Assembly: GCF_001423265.1 (NCBI RefSeq)
Contig: NZ_LMND01000011.1
Location: 1-45,254 of the forward strand
Source: Methylobacterium sp. Leaf108
GTDB lineage: Bacteria > Pseudomonadota > Alphaproteobacteria > Rhizobiales > Beijerinckiaceae
Direction: 5' to 3'
DNA length: 45,254 nt
Positions 25,922 to 34,953 of the stretch are shown here, one piece after another (within the stretch, counting starts at the first letter, position 1; each line of letters begins with the position of its first letter). The translations under genes and the position numbers were made by a program. Under the pieces are notes generated by a model. It had not been told where the DNA came from. It worked only from the letters and a program-made list of their open reading frames with translations, and searched no databases.

Positions 25922-26938
25922 ATGAATGCTCTCAAGCCATTGTGCGATCAGGTGATCGTCATCACCGGCGCGTCGAGCGGCATCGGCCTCGTCACCGCAC
26001 GGCTGGCGGCCGCGCGCGGCGCGCGGGTGGTGCTGGTCGCCCGCAACGCCGAGACCCTCGACATCCTGCGCAACGAGATCCTCGACGCCGGCGGCCAGGC
26101 GATCGCGGTGCCGGCCGACGTCGGGGTCCGCGAGGAGGTCGAGGTGGTCGCCGAATGCGCCATCGAGGCTTACGGCCGGATCGACACCTGGGTGAACAAC
26201 GCCGGCCTGACGATCTACGGCCGGCTCTGGCAGGTGAGCGACGCCGACCACGAGCGCCTGCTCCGGACCAACCTGTGGGGAACGGTGCTGGGCTCCCTGA
26301 TCGCGGTGGAGCACCTGAGGAGGGCCGGCGGCGCCCTCATCAACGTCGGGAGCCTCGGCTCGGACCTCGCCTTCCCGCTGCAGGGGATGTACGGCGCCAG
26401 CAAGCACGCCGTGAAGGGCTTCACCGACAGCCTGCGGATGGAGCTCCTCGAGGATGGCGCCCCGATCTCCGTCACCCTGATCAAGCCGGCCTCGATCGAT
26501 ACCCCCCTGCCCCAGCACGCCCGCAACTACATGGACCGCGAGCCGAAGCTCCCGCCGCCGGTCTATCCCCCCGAGGAGGTGGCCGAGGCGATCCTGCATG
26601 CCGCGGTGCATCCGCGGCGAGACGTCTTCGTCGGCGGTGCGGCCAAGGCGTTGGCGAGCTTCAAGACCTTCGCGCCGGGCGCCTACGACGCGCTGTCGCC
26701 GGCCGTGAGCGCCCTGCAGCGGCGCAAGGAGGCGCCGCGCGATCCGGCGGGATCCCTGCATGCCGCGGGCACCGACGGCCGGGCGCGGGGCGACCACCCC
26801 GGTTACGTCATGCGCACGAGCGCCTATACCCGCGTCGAGCGGAACCTGGTGCCGGCGCTCGGCCTCGCTGGGGTGCTGGCGGTGGTCGCGCTGCTCGCCG
26901 CGCGGTCGGGGCGGCCCGCGAAGGGGCGGCGGTCCTGA
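25922..26938 (+). CDS. Membrane-anchored short-chain dehydrogenase
   Basis: A 338-residue SDR with the Thr-Gly-Ala-Ser-Ser-Gly-Ile-Gly motif at the N-terminus, Val-Asn-Asn-Ala-Gly near residue 93, a Ser in Val-Gly-Ser-Leu and the Tyr-x3-Lys pair in Tyr-Gly-Ala-Ser-Lys. It is about 80 residues longer than a simple SDR; the extra C-terminus ends with one transmembrane helix (Leu-Val-Pro-Ala-Leu-Gly-Leu-Ala-Gly-Val-Leu onward). The substrate is not known. ATG 25922 was chosen over an ATG 13 codons upstream because it is near the family start. It is divergent from opgC. Confidence 0.85.
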   Translation: MNALKPLCDQVIVITGASSGIGLVTARLAAARGARVVLVARNAETLDILRNEILDAGGQAIAVPADVGVREEVEVVAECAIEAYGRIDTWVNNAGLTIYGRLWQVSDADHERLLRTNLWGTVLGSLIAVEHLRRAGGALINVGSLGSDLAFPLQGMYGASKHAVKGFTDSLRMELLEDGAPISVTLIKPASIDTPLPQHARNYMDREPKLPPPVYPPEEVAEAILHAAVHPRRDVFVGGAAKALASFKTFAPGAYDALSPAVSALQRRKEAPRDPAGSLHAAGTDGRARGDHPGYVMRTSAYTRVERNLVPALGLAGVLAVVALLAARSGRPAKGRRS

Positions 26939-26989
26939 GCGGGCGGAGCGGGGGATTGCGATCCGGTTCGAGCGGGACGAAGGGCTGAC

Positions 26990-27907
26990 ATGGAGCAGGC
27001 TGTGGACAGGACATCGGGGCGCGACGACACCGTCGTGGCCCTTTCCGAACGCCGGGGCCGTACCGTCTCCCTCGATCGCCGCATCCTGCGGTCCTCCGGC
27101 GGACGCGGGATCGCCTACGTCGAGGCTGGCTCGGGTCCCGACCTCGTCCTGATCCACGGCGCTCTCACCACCCTGGACGACATGTGGCTCGGCCCGATGA
27201 CGGCCCTGAGCCGGCACTTCCGTGTCATCGCCGTCGACCGGCCCGGCCACGGCGCCAGCGACCGCATCCGCTTCCGCGACGGCTCGCCCTGGGCCCAGGC
27301 CGCGATCGTCCGCGAGGCGCTGCGGGCGCTGGGTCTTCACCGGCCGGTGATCGTCGGCCATTCCTTCGGCGGGGCGGTGGCGCTGTCCTACGCCATGAGC
27401 TTTCCCGACGAGATCGCCGGTATCGTGGCGCTGGCGCCCATCTGCTTTCCCGAGCTGCGCCTCGAGCAGCTGCTGTTCGGCCCGCGCGCGGTCCCGGTCC
27501 TCGGCGACGCCCTCGCCTTCACGGGCGGGGCCGCCTTCGACACGGCGATGCTGCCGCTCCTGTGGCGGACGATGTTCCTGCCCCAGGCGATGCCGCCGCG
27601 GTTTGCCGCCGAGTTCCCCTTCGCCTGGGCACGCCGCCCCGCGCCGATGATCGCCAACGGCGAGGACGCCGCCGCCCTATGGCCGGCGCTCACCCGCCTC
27701 GCCATGGCCTACGGCCGGTGCCGCGTGCCCGTGCACATCCTGGGCGGCGACGCCGACCTCGTCGTCGGCAACCTGCTCCACGGCTGGAACGCATCGCGTC
27801 TCATCCCGGGCGCGCGCTTCGACCTCATCGCCGGGGCCGGGCACATGCTGCACCACTTCCACGCCGATGCGATCACGGCGGCGGCGATGGAAATGGGCCG
27901 GGCCTGA
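26990..27907 (+). CDS. Alpha/beta hydrolase
   Basis: The 305-residue protein has the alpha/beta-hydrolase fold: Leu-Ile-His-Gly-Ala near residue 55 (oxyanion region), Asp-Arg-Pro-Gly-His-Gly-x-Ser, the nucleophile elbow Gly-His-Ser-Phe-Gly-Gly, an Asp in Gly-Gly-Asp-Ala-Asp-Leu, and a His in Gly-Ala-Gly-His-Met. The catalytic triad is therefore complete. The substrate cannot be read. It follows the SDR gene by 51 bases and may be co-transcribed. Confidence 0.88.
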   Translation: MEQAVDRTSGRDDTVVALSERRGRTVSLDRRILRSSGGRGIAYVEAGSGPDLVLIHGALTTLDDMWLGPMTALSRHFRVIAVDRPGHGASDRIRFRDGSPWAQAAIVREALRALGLHRPVIVGHSFGGAVALSYAMSFPDEIAGIVALAPICFPELRLEQLLFGPRAVPVLGDALAFTGGAAFDTAMLPLLWRTMFLPQAMPPRFAAEFPFAWARRPAPMIANGEDAAALWPALTRLAMAYGRCRVPVHILGGDADLVVGNLLHGWNASRLIPGARFDLIAGAGHMLHHFHADAITAAAMEMGRA

Positions 27908-28098
27908 GGGCTTTCGCACGAAGGCGGACACGCTTGCATGCCGGGTGATGGATCGGGCGGCCCCGTCGAGGGTTGTATGCCGACAACACCCGCGGACGAA
28001 CCCCTCCGGGTGGCGGCTTTTCCGGCCGTTCCACTTGTGCTTGCGGGTCGACCCGTCCCTACAGCTGTCCGAGCCTTCGCGATGTGCCGAGTTCACCG

Positions 28099-29607
28099 AT
28101 GACGTCACCCTCCTTCGACGCCGCACCCGTTCCCAGCGGCGTCCCCGGGCTCGATCAGGTCCTGTCCGGCGGCTACGCCGGACAACGCGCCCATCTCATC
28201 GAAGGCCGGCCGGGCTGCGGCAAGACCACCCTCGGAATGCAGTTCCTGATGGACGGCGTCGCACGCGGCGAGCGCGGCCTCTACATCACCCTGTCGGAAA
28301 GCCGGCGCGAGCTGATGTCGGTGGCCGAGCGCCACGGCTGGTCGCTGGACGGCATCGACATCTACGAGCTGGTGCCGCCGGAGCTGAGCCTCGATTCGGA
28401 GAAGCAGCAGAGCCTCGTCCATTCCTCGGACCTGGAGCTCGGCGAGACCGTGCAGATGGCGCTCGCCGAGATCGAACGCGTCAAGCCGGTTCGCGTGGTG
28501 TTCGACAGCCTGTCGGAGATCCGGCTGCTGTCACAGGGGTCGCTGCGCTACCGGCGCCAGGTGCTGGCGCTCAAGAGCTATTTCCTCCTGAACAACGCCA
28601 CCGTCCTGATGCTCGACGACCTCAGCTCGGACGACGACGACCTCAACCTGCATTCGATCAGTCACGCGGTCATCCGCCTGGAGCAGATCACGCCGGCCTA
28701 CGGCACCTCGCGGCGGCGCCTCAACGTCATCAAGATGCGAGGCGCCCGCTATCAGGCCGGGTACCACGACTTCCTGATCCAGGAGGGCGGCGTGCGGGTC
28801 TTTCCCCGCCTGATCCCGGCCGACCACCACCGCGCCTTCGTCCCCGGCTCGGCCGAGAGCGGCATCCCGGGGCTCGACGGCATCCTCGGGGGCGGGGTGG
28901 ATCGCGGCACCAGCACCCTGATCATCGGGCCGTCGGGCGCCGGCAAGTCGACCCTGGCCCTGTGCTACCTCCTGGCGGCGTTGAAGCGCGGCGAGCGCGC
29001 CTTCGTCGTCAGCTTCGACGAGACCGCCGGCATCCTGCTGCAGCGGGCGGCGGGCATCGGCATGGACCTGGCGCCCTACCTGCGCTCGGGCCTCCTGCGC
29101 ATCGAACAGGTCGATCCCGCCGACGTCACGCCGGGCGAGCTCGCCGGCCGGATGCGCGACGCCGTCGAGAAGGACGGCGTGGGGGTCGTCCTGATCGACA
29201 GCCTCACCGGCTACATGAGCGCGATGCCGGACCAGCCCTACCTCGTGCTGCAGATGCACGAGATGCTGACCTTCCTCAACCAGCTCGGCGTCGTGACCAT
29301 CCTGATCCTGGCCCAGCACGGCATGATCGGCCGGGCGGATTCGCCCGTGGACCTCACCTACGTCAGCGACACCGTGGTGATGCTGCGCTTCTTCGAGGCG
29401 GCCGGACGGGTGCGGCGGGCGATCTCGGTGCTCAAGAAGCGCACCGGCCCGCACGAGGACGCCATCCGCGAGTTCAAGATCGACACCGGCGGCATCAGGG
29501 TCGGCCTGCCCCTCACGGGGTTCCGTGGCGTCCTGACCGGCGTGCCCATCTTCGAGGGCGAACGCGGCACCCTGCTGCGGGACCGGGACACCGATGCCCC
29601 AGCGTGA
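28099..29607 (+). CDS. KaiC-like double RecA-domain ATPase
   Basis: The 502-residue protein has two KaiC/RadA-type ATPase domains: Walker A Gly-Arg-Pro-Gly-Cys-Gly-Lys-Thr (36-43) and Gly-Pro-Ser-Gly-Ala-Gly-Lys-Ser (277-284), each preceded by a Gly-x-Pro-Gly-Leu-Asp motif and followed by Walker B-like Val-Val-Phe-Asp-Ser and Val-Leu-Ile-Asp-Ser. Both have catalytic Glu pairs (Ser-Glu-Ser, Asp-Glu-Thr). By alignment on the conserved Asp-Thr, the sites of cyanobacterial Ser431/Thr432 are Thr420/Tyr421 here. The next gene, an HWE kinase, overlaps by 14 bases, which suggests a signalling pair. No KaiA or KaiB gene is in the window. Confidence 0.88.
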   Translation: MTSPSFDAAPVPSGVPGLDQVLSGGYAGQRAHLIEGRPGCGKTTLGMQFLMDGVARGERGLYITLSESRRELMSVAERHGWSLDGIDIYELVPPELSLDSEKQQSLVHSSDLELGETVQMALAEIERVKPVRVVFDSLSEIRLLSQGSLRYRRQVLALKSYFLLNNATVLMLDDLSSDDDDLNLHSISHAVIRLEQITPAYGTSRRRLNVIKMRGARYQAGYHDFLIQEGGVRVFPRLIPADHHRAFVPGSAESGIPGLDGILGGGVDRGTSTLIIGPSGAGKSTLALCYLLAALKRGERAFVVSFDETAGILLQRAAGIGMDLAPYLRSGLLRIEQVDPADVTPGELAGRMRDAVEKDGVGVVLIDSLTGYMSAMPDQPYLVLQMHEMLTFLNQLGVVTILILAQHGMIGRADSPVDLTYVSDTVVMLRFFEAAGRVRRAISVLKKRTGPHEDAIREFKIDTGGIRVGLPLTGFRGVLTGVPIFEGERGTLLRDRDTDAPA

Positions 29608-30634
29608 TCGCCTCGCCTTCGTCCTCGCCCCCGCCGGCCGCGATGCGCAGGTCGCCGCCGCCATCCTCGACGAAGTCGGCATCGCCTCCGAGGTGAAGGC
29701 GAACCTCGACGACCTCGTCGCCGAGATCGATCGGGCCGCCTGCGCGGTGGTGACCGAGGAAGCGCTGCTGCGGTGGGACCGCCGCGCCATCGCCGAATGG
29801 GTGGACCGCCAGCCACCCTGGTCGGACTTCCCCTTCGTTCTCCTCAGCCTGCGCGGCTCGACGCCGGATCGTCGCCTCACCGACCTTCTCGGCAACGTCA
29901 CCGTGCTCGAGCGGCCGTTCCATCCGGCGGTGCTCGCCAATGCCGTGCGCTCGGCGCTACGGGCGCGGCGGCGCCAGCGCGAGGTCGAGGCCGCCCTCCA
30001 GGAGCGCGAGCGCACGCACGAGCGCCAGGCGTTGCTGATCCGCGAACTGCACCATCGCGTGAAGAACACGCTGGCCACCGTGCAGGGGCTGCTCGGTGCG
30101 ACCGCGCGCTCGACGCGCGACGTCGAGACCTTCTATCACTCGTTCTCGGACCGGATCGTCTCGCTGGGCAAGACCCACAACCTCCTCACCGAGGACTACT
30201 GGCAGACCGCGCCCCTCGAGAACCTGCTGCGCAACGAGCTCGACCCCTACAATTCCATCGGCGGGGCCCGCATCCGGCTCGACGGCCCGGCCGTGGAACT
30301 GGCCGCCGATCTGGCGGTGCCCACCGGCATGGCGATCCACGAGCTGACCACCAACGCCGCCAAGCACGGCGCCCTGGCGCAGCCCGACGGGCGCATCGAC
30401 ATCACCTGGACGCTTCACCAGGACGATGCCAAGCGGACCCTCGACCTGTCCTGGGTCGAATCCGGCGGACCGGCGGTGACGCCGCCCACGCGAAAGGGCT
30501 TCGGCTCGATCCTGCTGCAGCGGGTGCTGGCCCAGCAATGCAACGCCGAGGTCAGCATCGACTACGCCGCCACCGGACTCGTCTTCCGCATGCGGGTGCC
30601 GCTCACCGAGGAGCGGCTGGTGCCGACCTACTGA
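29594..30634 (+). CDS. HWE-family sensor histidine kinase
   Basis: A 346-residue soluble kinase. Residues 1-125 look like a degenerate receiver-type or sensor domain, followed by a helix and the HWE dimerisation/phosphorylation segment Glu-Leu-His-His-Arg-Val-Lys-Asn (phospho-His probably His154). The ATP-binding part keeps the family signature: His249 in His-Glu-Leu-Thr-Thr-Asn-Ala, and Trp287-x-Glu289 in Trp-Val-Glu-Ser-Gly-Gly, with Gly-Phe-Gly-Ser. No membrane segment is seen. The start codon lies inside the KaiC-like gene, so the two are likely made together; its response regulator is not in the window. Confidence 0.85.
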   Translation: MPQRDRLAFVLAPAGRDAQVAAAILDEVGIASEVKANLDDLVAEIDRAACAVVTEEALLRWDRRAIAEWVDRQPPWSDFPFVLLSLRGSTPDRRLTDLLGNVTVLERPFHPAVLANAVRSALRARRRQREVEAALQERERTHERQALLIRELHHRVKNTLATVQGLLGATARSTRDVETFYHSFSDRIVSLGKTHNLLTEDYWQTAPLENLLRNELDPYNSIGGARIRLDGPAVELAADLAVPTGMAIHELTTNAAKHGALAQPDGRIDITWTLHQDDAKRTLDLSWVESGGPAVTPPTRKGFGSILLQRVLAQQCNAEVSIDYAATGLVFRMRVPLTEERLVPTY

Positions 30635-30761
30635 CGATTGGAGCGACGGGGCCGGATCATCCCATTTGCGGTTGATCGCTTCGTGATGCGGACATGGGCT
30701 TCGCTCGGGCGCCGCGCGGGCTCGGCGATACGGTTCCCGCTTGATCCAAGCGGACACCGTG

Positions 30762-31388
30762 TCACTCCATCACCGCCGCCTTCATGATCACCACCATGAT
30801 CGCCCGCGACGGTCCCTCGCCGATGCAGCGCAGGGTATGGGGCCGGTCGCAGCGATAGCGCAGGGTCTCGCCGGCGCGGGCGCGGTGATGGGTGCCGGCG
30901 ACGTCGACCTCGAACACGCCCTCCGTCACCGTCAGCGATTCGACCGATCCGCGCTGGTGCGGGTCGGAATCGAGGATGCCGCCGGGCTCGGCGGTCACCT
31001 CGTACCACTGCAGCCACTCCACCGTCTTGATCCAGCCGATGATCGACAGGCGGACCCGCCCGTCCTCGGAGACCAGGTTCGGGGTGTCGGCCCGGGAGAT
31101 CTTCTCGATGAAGGGTTCTTCGTCGTTGGTGGCGAGAACCCGCTCGATCGACACGTCGAGGGCCTGGCTGAGGCGCCAGATCGTGGCCAGCGTCGGGTTG
31201 GTCTCGTTGCGCTCGATCTGACTGATGATCGATTTCGCCACACCCGACTGCTCGGCGAGTTCCGACAGCGACAGGTTGTAGGCCTTGCGAAGGCGCTGGA
31301 TCGTCTTGCCGAGCTGGCCCGACAGGACCTGCGCCCCGGTCAGCACCTCGCGCGGACGCCCCCGCTCCGTCGTCACCTCGTCCTGCAT
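30762..31388 (-). CDS. XRE-type regulator with C-terminal cupin domain
   Basis: A 208-residue regulator. Residues about 25-80 form a Cro/C1-type helix-turn-helix (Leu-Gly-Lys-Thr-Ile-Gln-Arg-Leu-Arg, then Ser-Glu-Leu-Ala-Glu-Gln-Ser-Gly-Val-Ala-Lys-Ser-Ile-Ile-Ser-Gln-Ile-Glu-Arg), and the C-terminal part is a small cupin with His-Gln-Arg-Gly-Ser and Tyr-Arg-Cys-Asp-Arg-Pro-His. Such XRE-cupin proteins sense small ligands, often amino acids or polyamines; the ligand here is unknown. ATG 31388 was chosen. A gapless imperfect palindrome at 31410-31422 could be its own operator. Confidence 0.85.
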   Translation of the reverse strand: MQDEVTTERGRPREVLTGAQVLSGQLGKTIQRLRKAYNLSLSELAEQSGVAKSIISQIERNETNPTLATIWRLSQALDVSIERVLATNDEEPFIEKISRADTPNLVSEDGRVRLSIIGWIKTVEWLQWYEVTAEPGGILDSDPHQRGSVESLTVTEGVFEVDVAGTHHRARAGETLRYRCDRPHTLRCIGEGPSRAIMVVIMKAAVME

Positions 31389-31409
31389 CTCGCCAAACCC
31401 GTGCCTCGT

Positions 31410-31422
31410 TCCGTTAACCGGA
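31410..31422. promoter_or_regulatory. Candidate operator upstream of the XRE-cupin gene
   Basis: TCCGTTAACCGGA is a 13-bp palindrome with one mismatched pair, 22 bases before the regulator start. Autoregulation is common in this class, but there is no further evidence. Confidence 0.3.
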
Positions 31423-31505
31423 CGATCGTGCGCTACTACAAACGGATTCTCGCGTCCGGCGCAAGGTGGAGGAGGGTGCCGGGACCGCCGGCCTGGACCC
31501 ATCCG

Positions 31506-32312
31506 TCATCGCCAGAGGGCGTGGAAGTGGTGGATCGGCCCGTGCCCCTTGCCCACCGGCAGGCTATCGGAGGCGGCGATGGCGGCGGTGACGTAGCGCT
31601 TGGCCTGGGCCACCGCCTCCGCCAGGGGAACGCCGCGCGCAAGGCCGGCCGCCACGGCCGAGGACAGGGTGCAGCCGGTGCCGTGGCTGTTGCGCGTGGC
31701 GATGCGGGGTGCCGAGAAGCGCCGCATGGTGCCGTCGGCCCCCATCAGGTGGTCGATGCTCTCGGTCCCCTCGGCGTGGCCGCCCTTGACCAGCGCGGCC
31801 CGGGCGCCGAGGGCGAGGAGCTTGCGCCCCTGCGCCACGGCGGCGTTCTCGGTGGCGGCGGCCGGCTCGCCGATGAGGCACCCGAGCTCGGGCAGGTTCG
31901 GGGTCACGATCTCGGCCATCGGCAGCAGGTGCCGGCGCAGGGCCTCCACCGCCTCGTCGGTGATGAGCCGGTCGCCGCTGGTGGCCACCATGACGGGGTC
32001 GAGGACGATGGGGATGCGGCCGGCGTACCGTCCCAGCCCCTCGGCCACCGCCACGATGGTCTCCACCTGCGACAGCATCCCGATCTTCACCGCCGTCACC
32101 GCGAGATCGGAGAACACGCTCTCGATCTGGGCGAGCACGAAGACGGCCGGCACGTCGTGGATGCCCTGGACGCCGAGGGTGTTCTGGGCGGTGAGCGCCG
32201 TGATCACGCTGGCGCCGTAGACGCGCAGGGCCGCGAAGGTCTTGAGATCCGCCTGGATCCCGGCGCCGCCGCTGGAATCGGACCCGGCAATGGTGACGGC
32301 GATCGGTGTCAT
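31506..32312 (-). CDS. thiD: Hydroxymethylpyrimidine (phosphate) kinase
   Basis: Phosphorylates HMP twice to HMP-PP for thiamine synthesis. The 268-residue ribokinase-fold protein has the N-terminal Ile-Ala-Gly-Ser-Asp-Ser-Ser-Gly-Gly-Ala-Gly-Ile-Gln, Asp-Pro-Val-Met-Val, Thr-Pro-Asn-Leu-Pro-Glu, Lys-Gly-Gly-His and the anion-hole Gly-Thr-Gly-Cys-Thr-Leu-Ser-Ser. It follows thiE on the minus strand by 40 bases. I see no THI box or TPP riboswitch before the pair. Confidence 0.95.
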   Translation of the reverse strand: MTPIAVTIAGSDSSGGAGIQADLKTFAALRVYGASVITALTAQNTLGVQGIHDVPAVFVLAQIESVFSDLAVTAVKIGMLSQVETIVAVAEGLGRYAGRIPIVLDPVMVATSGDRLITDEAVEALRRHLLPMAEIVTPNLPELGCLIGEPAAATENAAVAQGRKLLALGARAALVKGGHAEGTESIDHLMGADGTMRRFSAPRIATRNSHGTGCTLSSAVAAGLARGVPLAEAVAQAKRYVTAAIAASDSLPVGKGHGPIHHFHALWR

Positions 32313-32352
32313 GGGCTTCCCGTCGGATGGTGAGGTTCCGTTGCCGGCGAGC

Positions 32353-33099
32353 TTACGTGCGCGCGCCCCGTGCCGCGAGGGCCGAATCGACCCTATGGCG
32401 CAGATCGGCGGCGCGGCCCTCGACGGAATCGCCGGTGAACAGCGCCGAGATGACCGCGACGCCGTCCGCGCCCGCCGCGATCACCGCGGCGCAGTTGCTG
32501 GCGTCGATGCCGGCGATGGCGCCGAGGGGAAAGTTGGTGCCGCGGGCCAGCCGCGCCCGGAACGCCACCCGGCCGAAGCCGTCGAGGCCCACCGGCGGAT
32601 CGGGGTTGTCCTTGCTCGCGGTGGCGAAGACCCCGCCGATGCAGCCGTAGTCCACCGGCAGGCGGTAGAGTTCGTCCGCCTGCCCCCCGGTCTTGAGGGT
32701 GAGCCCGATGATCGCGTGGCGCCCCAGCAGGCGCCGGGCGTCGGACGGATGCAGGTCGCCCTGTCCCAGGTGCACGCCCTCGGCGCCGGCCGCCAGCGCG
32801 AGGTCGACCCGGTCGTTGACGAGGAGGGGCACCTGCCGGCTGGCCAGCGCCGCATGGATCGCCCGGATGCGCGCCAGCGCGGCCCTGGCGTCTGCGATGT
32901 CCTTTTCGCGGTACTGGATCAGCGTCGCGCCGCCGGCCGCGGCCTGTGCCGCCATGGCCGCGAGCCTGGCGCCGTCGCCGCCGCAGACGCCGACGTCGAG
33001 GATGCCGTAGAGGCGCAGATCCACCGGCACGGCCGGCCCCGCCGCCTGTCCCTGTCCGATCACCGTGACGGTCTCCCCGCGGTCCGTTTCGTCCTCCAT
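32353..33099 (-). CDS. thiE: Thiamine phosphate synthase
   Basis: Couples HMP-PP and the thiazole phosphate to thiamine phosphate. The 248-residue protein keeps the full motif set: Gln-Tyr-Arg-Glu-Lys, Leu-Val-Asn-Asp-Arg-Val-Asp-Leu-Ala, Gly-Val-His-Leu-Gly-Gln-Gly-Asp, Gly-Leu-Thr-Leu-Lys and Gly-Gly-Val-Phe-Ala-Thr. Contrast the thiE-like gene at 9627-10298. The start is uncertain: ATG 33099 leaves about 30 residues before the barrel; ATG 33171 or an inner codon are alternatives. It is upstream of thiD and 107 bases from the divergent acetyltransferase. Confidence 0.9.
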   Translation of the reverse strand: MEDETDRGETVTVIGQGQAAGPAVPVDLRLYGILDVGVCGGDGARLAAMAAQAAAGGATLIQYREKDIADARAALARIRAIHAALASRQVPLLVNDRVDLALAAGAEGVHLGQGDLHPSDARRLLGRHAIIGLTLKTGGQADELYRLPVDYGCIGGVFATASKDNPDPPVGLDGFGRVAFRARLARGTNFPLGAIAGIDASNCAAVIAAGADGVAVISALFTGDSVEGRAADLRHRVDSALAARGART

Positions 33100-33206
33100 A
33101 AGGCCAAGGCCGGCCCGCAGGAACCCGTCGCCGCCGCCCTTCCGGTGGCGAGGCGCGCGCGAAGCCCCCATGTCGACGGTCGGCCCGGACCCTGGAGGAG
33201 ATGCCC

Positions 33207-33770
33207 GTGGACAAGACCCAGAAGCAGCGGATGCTGGCCGGCGAACTCTACCACCCCGGCGACGACGAGATCAGGGCCGATTCCCGGCGCTGCATGGAGT
33301 GGCTCGCCCGCTACAACGCCACCCTGGCGATGCCTGCGCGCGACCGCATCGCGCTCCTGCGCGAGATCTTCGCTGGCGCCGGCGACGGCGCGGTGGTGCG
33401 CCCGCCGTTCCATTGCGACTGCGGCTACAACATCACGCTGGGCACCGACACCTTCCTGAACTTCGGCTGCTTCATCCTCGATATCGTGCCCGTCACCATC
33501 GGCGACCGCACCCAGATCGGCCCCGGCGTGCAACTCCTCACCGCCGATCATCCGCGCGAGGCCGCCGCGCGCGAGTCCGGCCTGGAGTTCGCGCGGCCGA
33601 TCACCATCGGCACCAACGTCTGGATCGGCGGCGGCGCCCTGGTCCTGCCGGGCGTCAGCATCGGCGACCACGCCATCGTCGGTGCCGGCGCCGTGGTGAC
33701 GCGGGACGTGGCGGCGGGAGCGACCGTCGCCGGCAACCCCGCACGACCGCTCGCGACATCGCCGCGTTGA
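33207..33770 (+). CDS. Maltose/galactoside O-acetyltransferase-like (left-handed beta-helix) enzyme
   Basis: A 187-residue hexapeptide-repeat acetyltransferase of the Maa/LacA/NodL group. It shows the N-terminal Mac domain (Lys-Met/Arg-Met-Leu-Ala-Gly-Glu-Leu-Tyr), Pro-Pro-Phe-x-Cys-Asp-x-Gly-Tyr-Asn-Ile, the catalytic His in Leu-Thr-Ala-Asp-His-Pro, and Ile-Gly-x-Asn-Val-Trp-Ile-Gly-Gly repeats ending in Gly-Asn-Pro-Ala. The sugar acceptor is unknown. GTG 33207 is preferred, because GGAGGAG (33194-33200) directly abuts the ATG at 33201 and lies at a proper distance from the GTG. Confidence 0.88.
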   Translation: MDKTQKQRMLAGELYHPGDDEIRADSRRCMEWLARYNATLAMPARDRIALLREIFAGAGDGAVVRPPFHCDCGYNITLGTDTFLNFGCFILDIVPVTIGDRTQIGPGVQLLTADHPREAAARESGLEFARPITIGTNVWIGGGALVLPGVSIGDHAIVGAGAVVTRDVAAGATVAGNPARPLATSPR

Positions 33771-33821
33771 CCGCGGACCGCAATATGCCAAGACCACCGG
33801 TGCGGTAGCGATGCGGGAATC

Positions 33822-34844
33822 ATGTCGAGCCTGACGACGGCCAAGGACCCGCCCGACCACGCGCTCGGGACCGGGACGAGCGATGCCCTGTCCCATCCCT
33901 CCGCCGTGGGGCTGGTGGCGGTGATCGTCGCCGCCACCGACGGGGAGCCGCGCGCGCTCACCGTGCAGGTGCCCGGGCAGGCGCCCGGCCGCCAGGACGG
34001 CCTGCCGTTCGGGCCGCTCGTGCCCGAGCATCCGACCCTGGAACGGGGCCTGCGCGCCTGGGTCGAGCGCCAGACCCACCAGCGCCTCGGCTACGTCGAG
34101 CAGCTCTACACCTTCGGCGACCGAGACCGGCAGGGCGACGAGGCGGCGGGGCTGCATTCGCTCTCCGTGGCCTATCTCGCCCTGGTGCGCGAGATGCGCC
34201 CGGCCGGCCTCGCCGAGGCCTCCTGGCGCAACTGGTATCGCTACCTGCCCTGGGAGGACTGGCGGGCGGGGCGCCCGGAGTCGCTGGGCGCGATCGAGCC
34301 ACGCCTCATGGCCTGGGCCGGCGAGGTCGCCGACCCGAAGCTGCGGCGCCGGCGCGAGGACCGGCTCGGCCTCACCTTCGGCCTCTGCGGCGGTGCCTGG
34401 AACGAGGAGCGGGTGCTGGAGCGCTACGAGCTCCTGTTCGAGGCGGGCCTGATCCCCGAGGCGCAGGGGCAGGCGGGGAAAGGCGCCTGCGCCGAGGCCG
34501 CCGTCACCGGCCACCCCATGGCCTTCGACCATCGCCGTGTGCTCGCCACGGCGATCGGGCGGCTGCGCGGCAAGATCAAGTATCGCCCGGTGGTGTTCGA
34601 ACTGATGCCCCCGACCTTCACCCTGTTCCAGCTGCAGCGGACGGTGGAAGCCCTGTCGGGCGCCGAACTCCACAAGCAGAACTTCCGCAGGCTGGTGGCG
34701 CAGCAGGGGCTCGTGGAGGAGACCGACGACCTCACCAGCGGCACCGCCGGCCGCCCGGCCCGCCTCGTGCGCTTCCGCCGCGAGGTGCTGCTGGAGCGCC
34801 CGGCGCCGGGGTTTCGCCTGACCCCCGCCCGCCGTCCGGGCTGA
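33822..34844 (+). CDS. nadQ: NadQ-type (NUDIX-like) repressor of NAD biosynthesis
   Basis: A 340-residue protein whose N-terminal part resembles a NUDIX domain lacking a clear catalytic Glu box, followed by a C-terminal winged-helix segment (about 245-330), with Gln-Leu-Gln-Arg-Thr-Val-Glu and His-Lys-Gln-Asn-Phe-Arg-Arg-Leu-Val as the likely recognition region. This matches the COG4111/NrtR-like group; in alphaproteobacteria the COG4111 branch is called NadQ and is predicted to control nadABC. Its place just before nadA, with palindromes in the gap, supports this. The ligand is unknown. Confidence 0.75.
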   Translation: MSSLTTAKDPPDHALGTGTSDALSHPSAVGLVAVIVAATDGEPRALTVQVPGQAPGRQDGLPFGPLVPEHPTLERGLRAWVERQTHQRLGYVEQLYTFGDRDRQGDEAAGLHSLSVAYLALVREMRPAGLAEASWRNWYRYLPWEDWRAGRPESLGAIEPRLMAWAGEVADPKLRRRREDRLGLTFGLCGGAWNEERVLERYELLFEAGLIPEAQGQAGKGACAEAAVTGHPMAFDHRRVLATAIGRLRGKIKYRPVVFELMPPTFTLFQLQRTVEALSGAELHKQNFRRLVAQQGLVEETDDLTSGTAGRPARLVRFRREVLLERPAPGFRLTPARRPG

Positions 34845-34892
34845 TCGCACCGCACGCGGTCCGACGCGACGGTTCATTGCACCGCGAAATTG

Positions 34893-34913
34893 TTATGCTC
34901 AACTCCAGCATAT
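34893..34913. promoter_or_regulatory. Candidate NadQ operator 1
   Basis: TATGCT (34894-34899) and AGCATA (34907-34912) form an inverted repeat around seven bases; the left arm continues as ATGCTCAA, the half-site of operator 2. It is in the gap before nadA and probably overlaps the promoter. Confidence 0.6.
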
Positions 34914-34953
34914 CTGGACAACCGCGATTCCGGGCCCTACGTTAGTCGGCGCA

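Noticed and set aside
28099..29607. Complete circadian kaiABC locus
   Set aside because: Only a KaiC-like gene is present; no kaiA or kaiB reading frame lies near, and its phosphorylation pair is not Ser-Thr.
32300..33206. TPP riboswitch before thiE-thiD
   Set aside because: The short region upstream of thiE shows no THI-box-like CTGAGA or ACCTGATCTGG segments that I can find.
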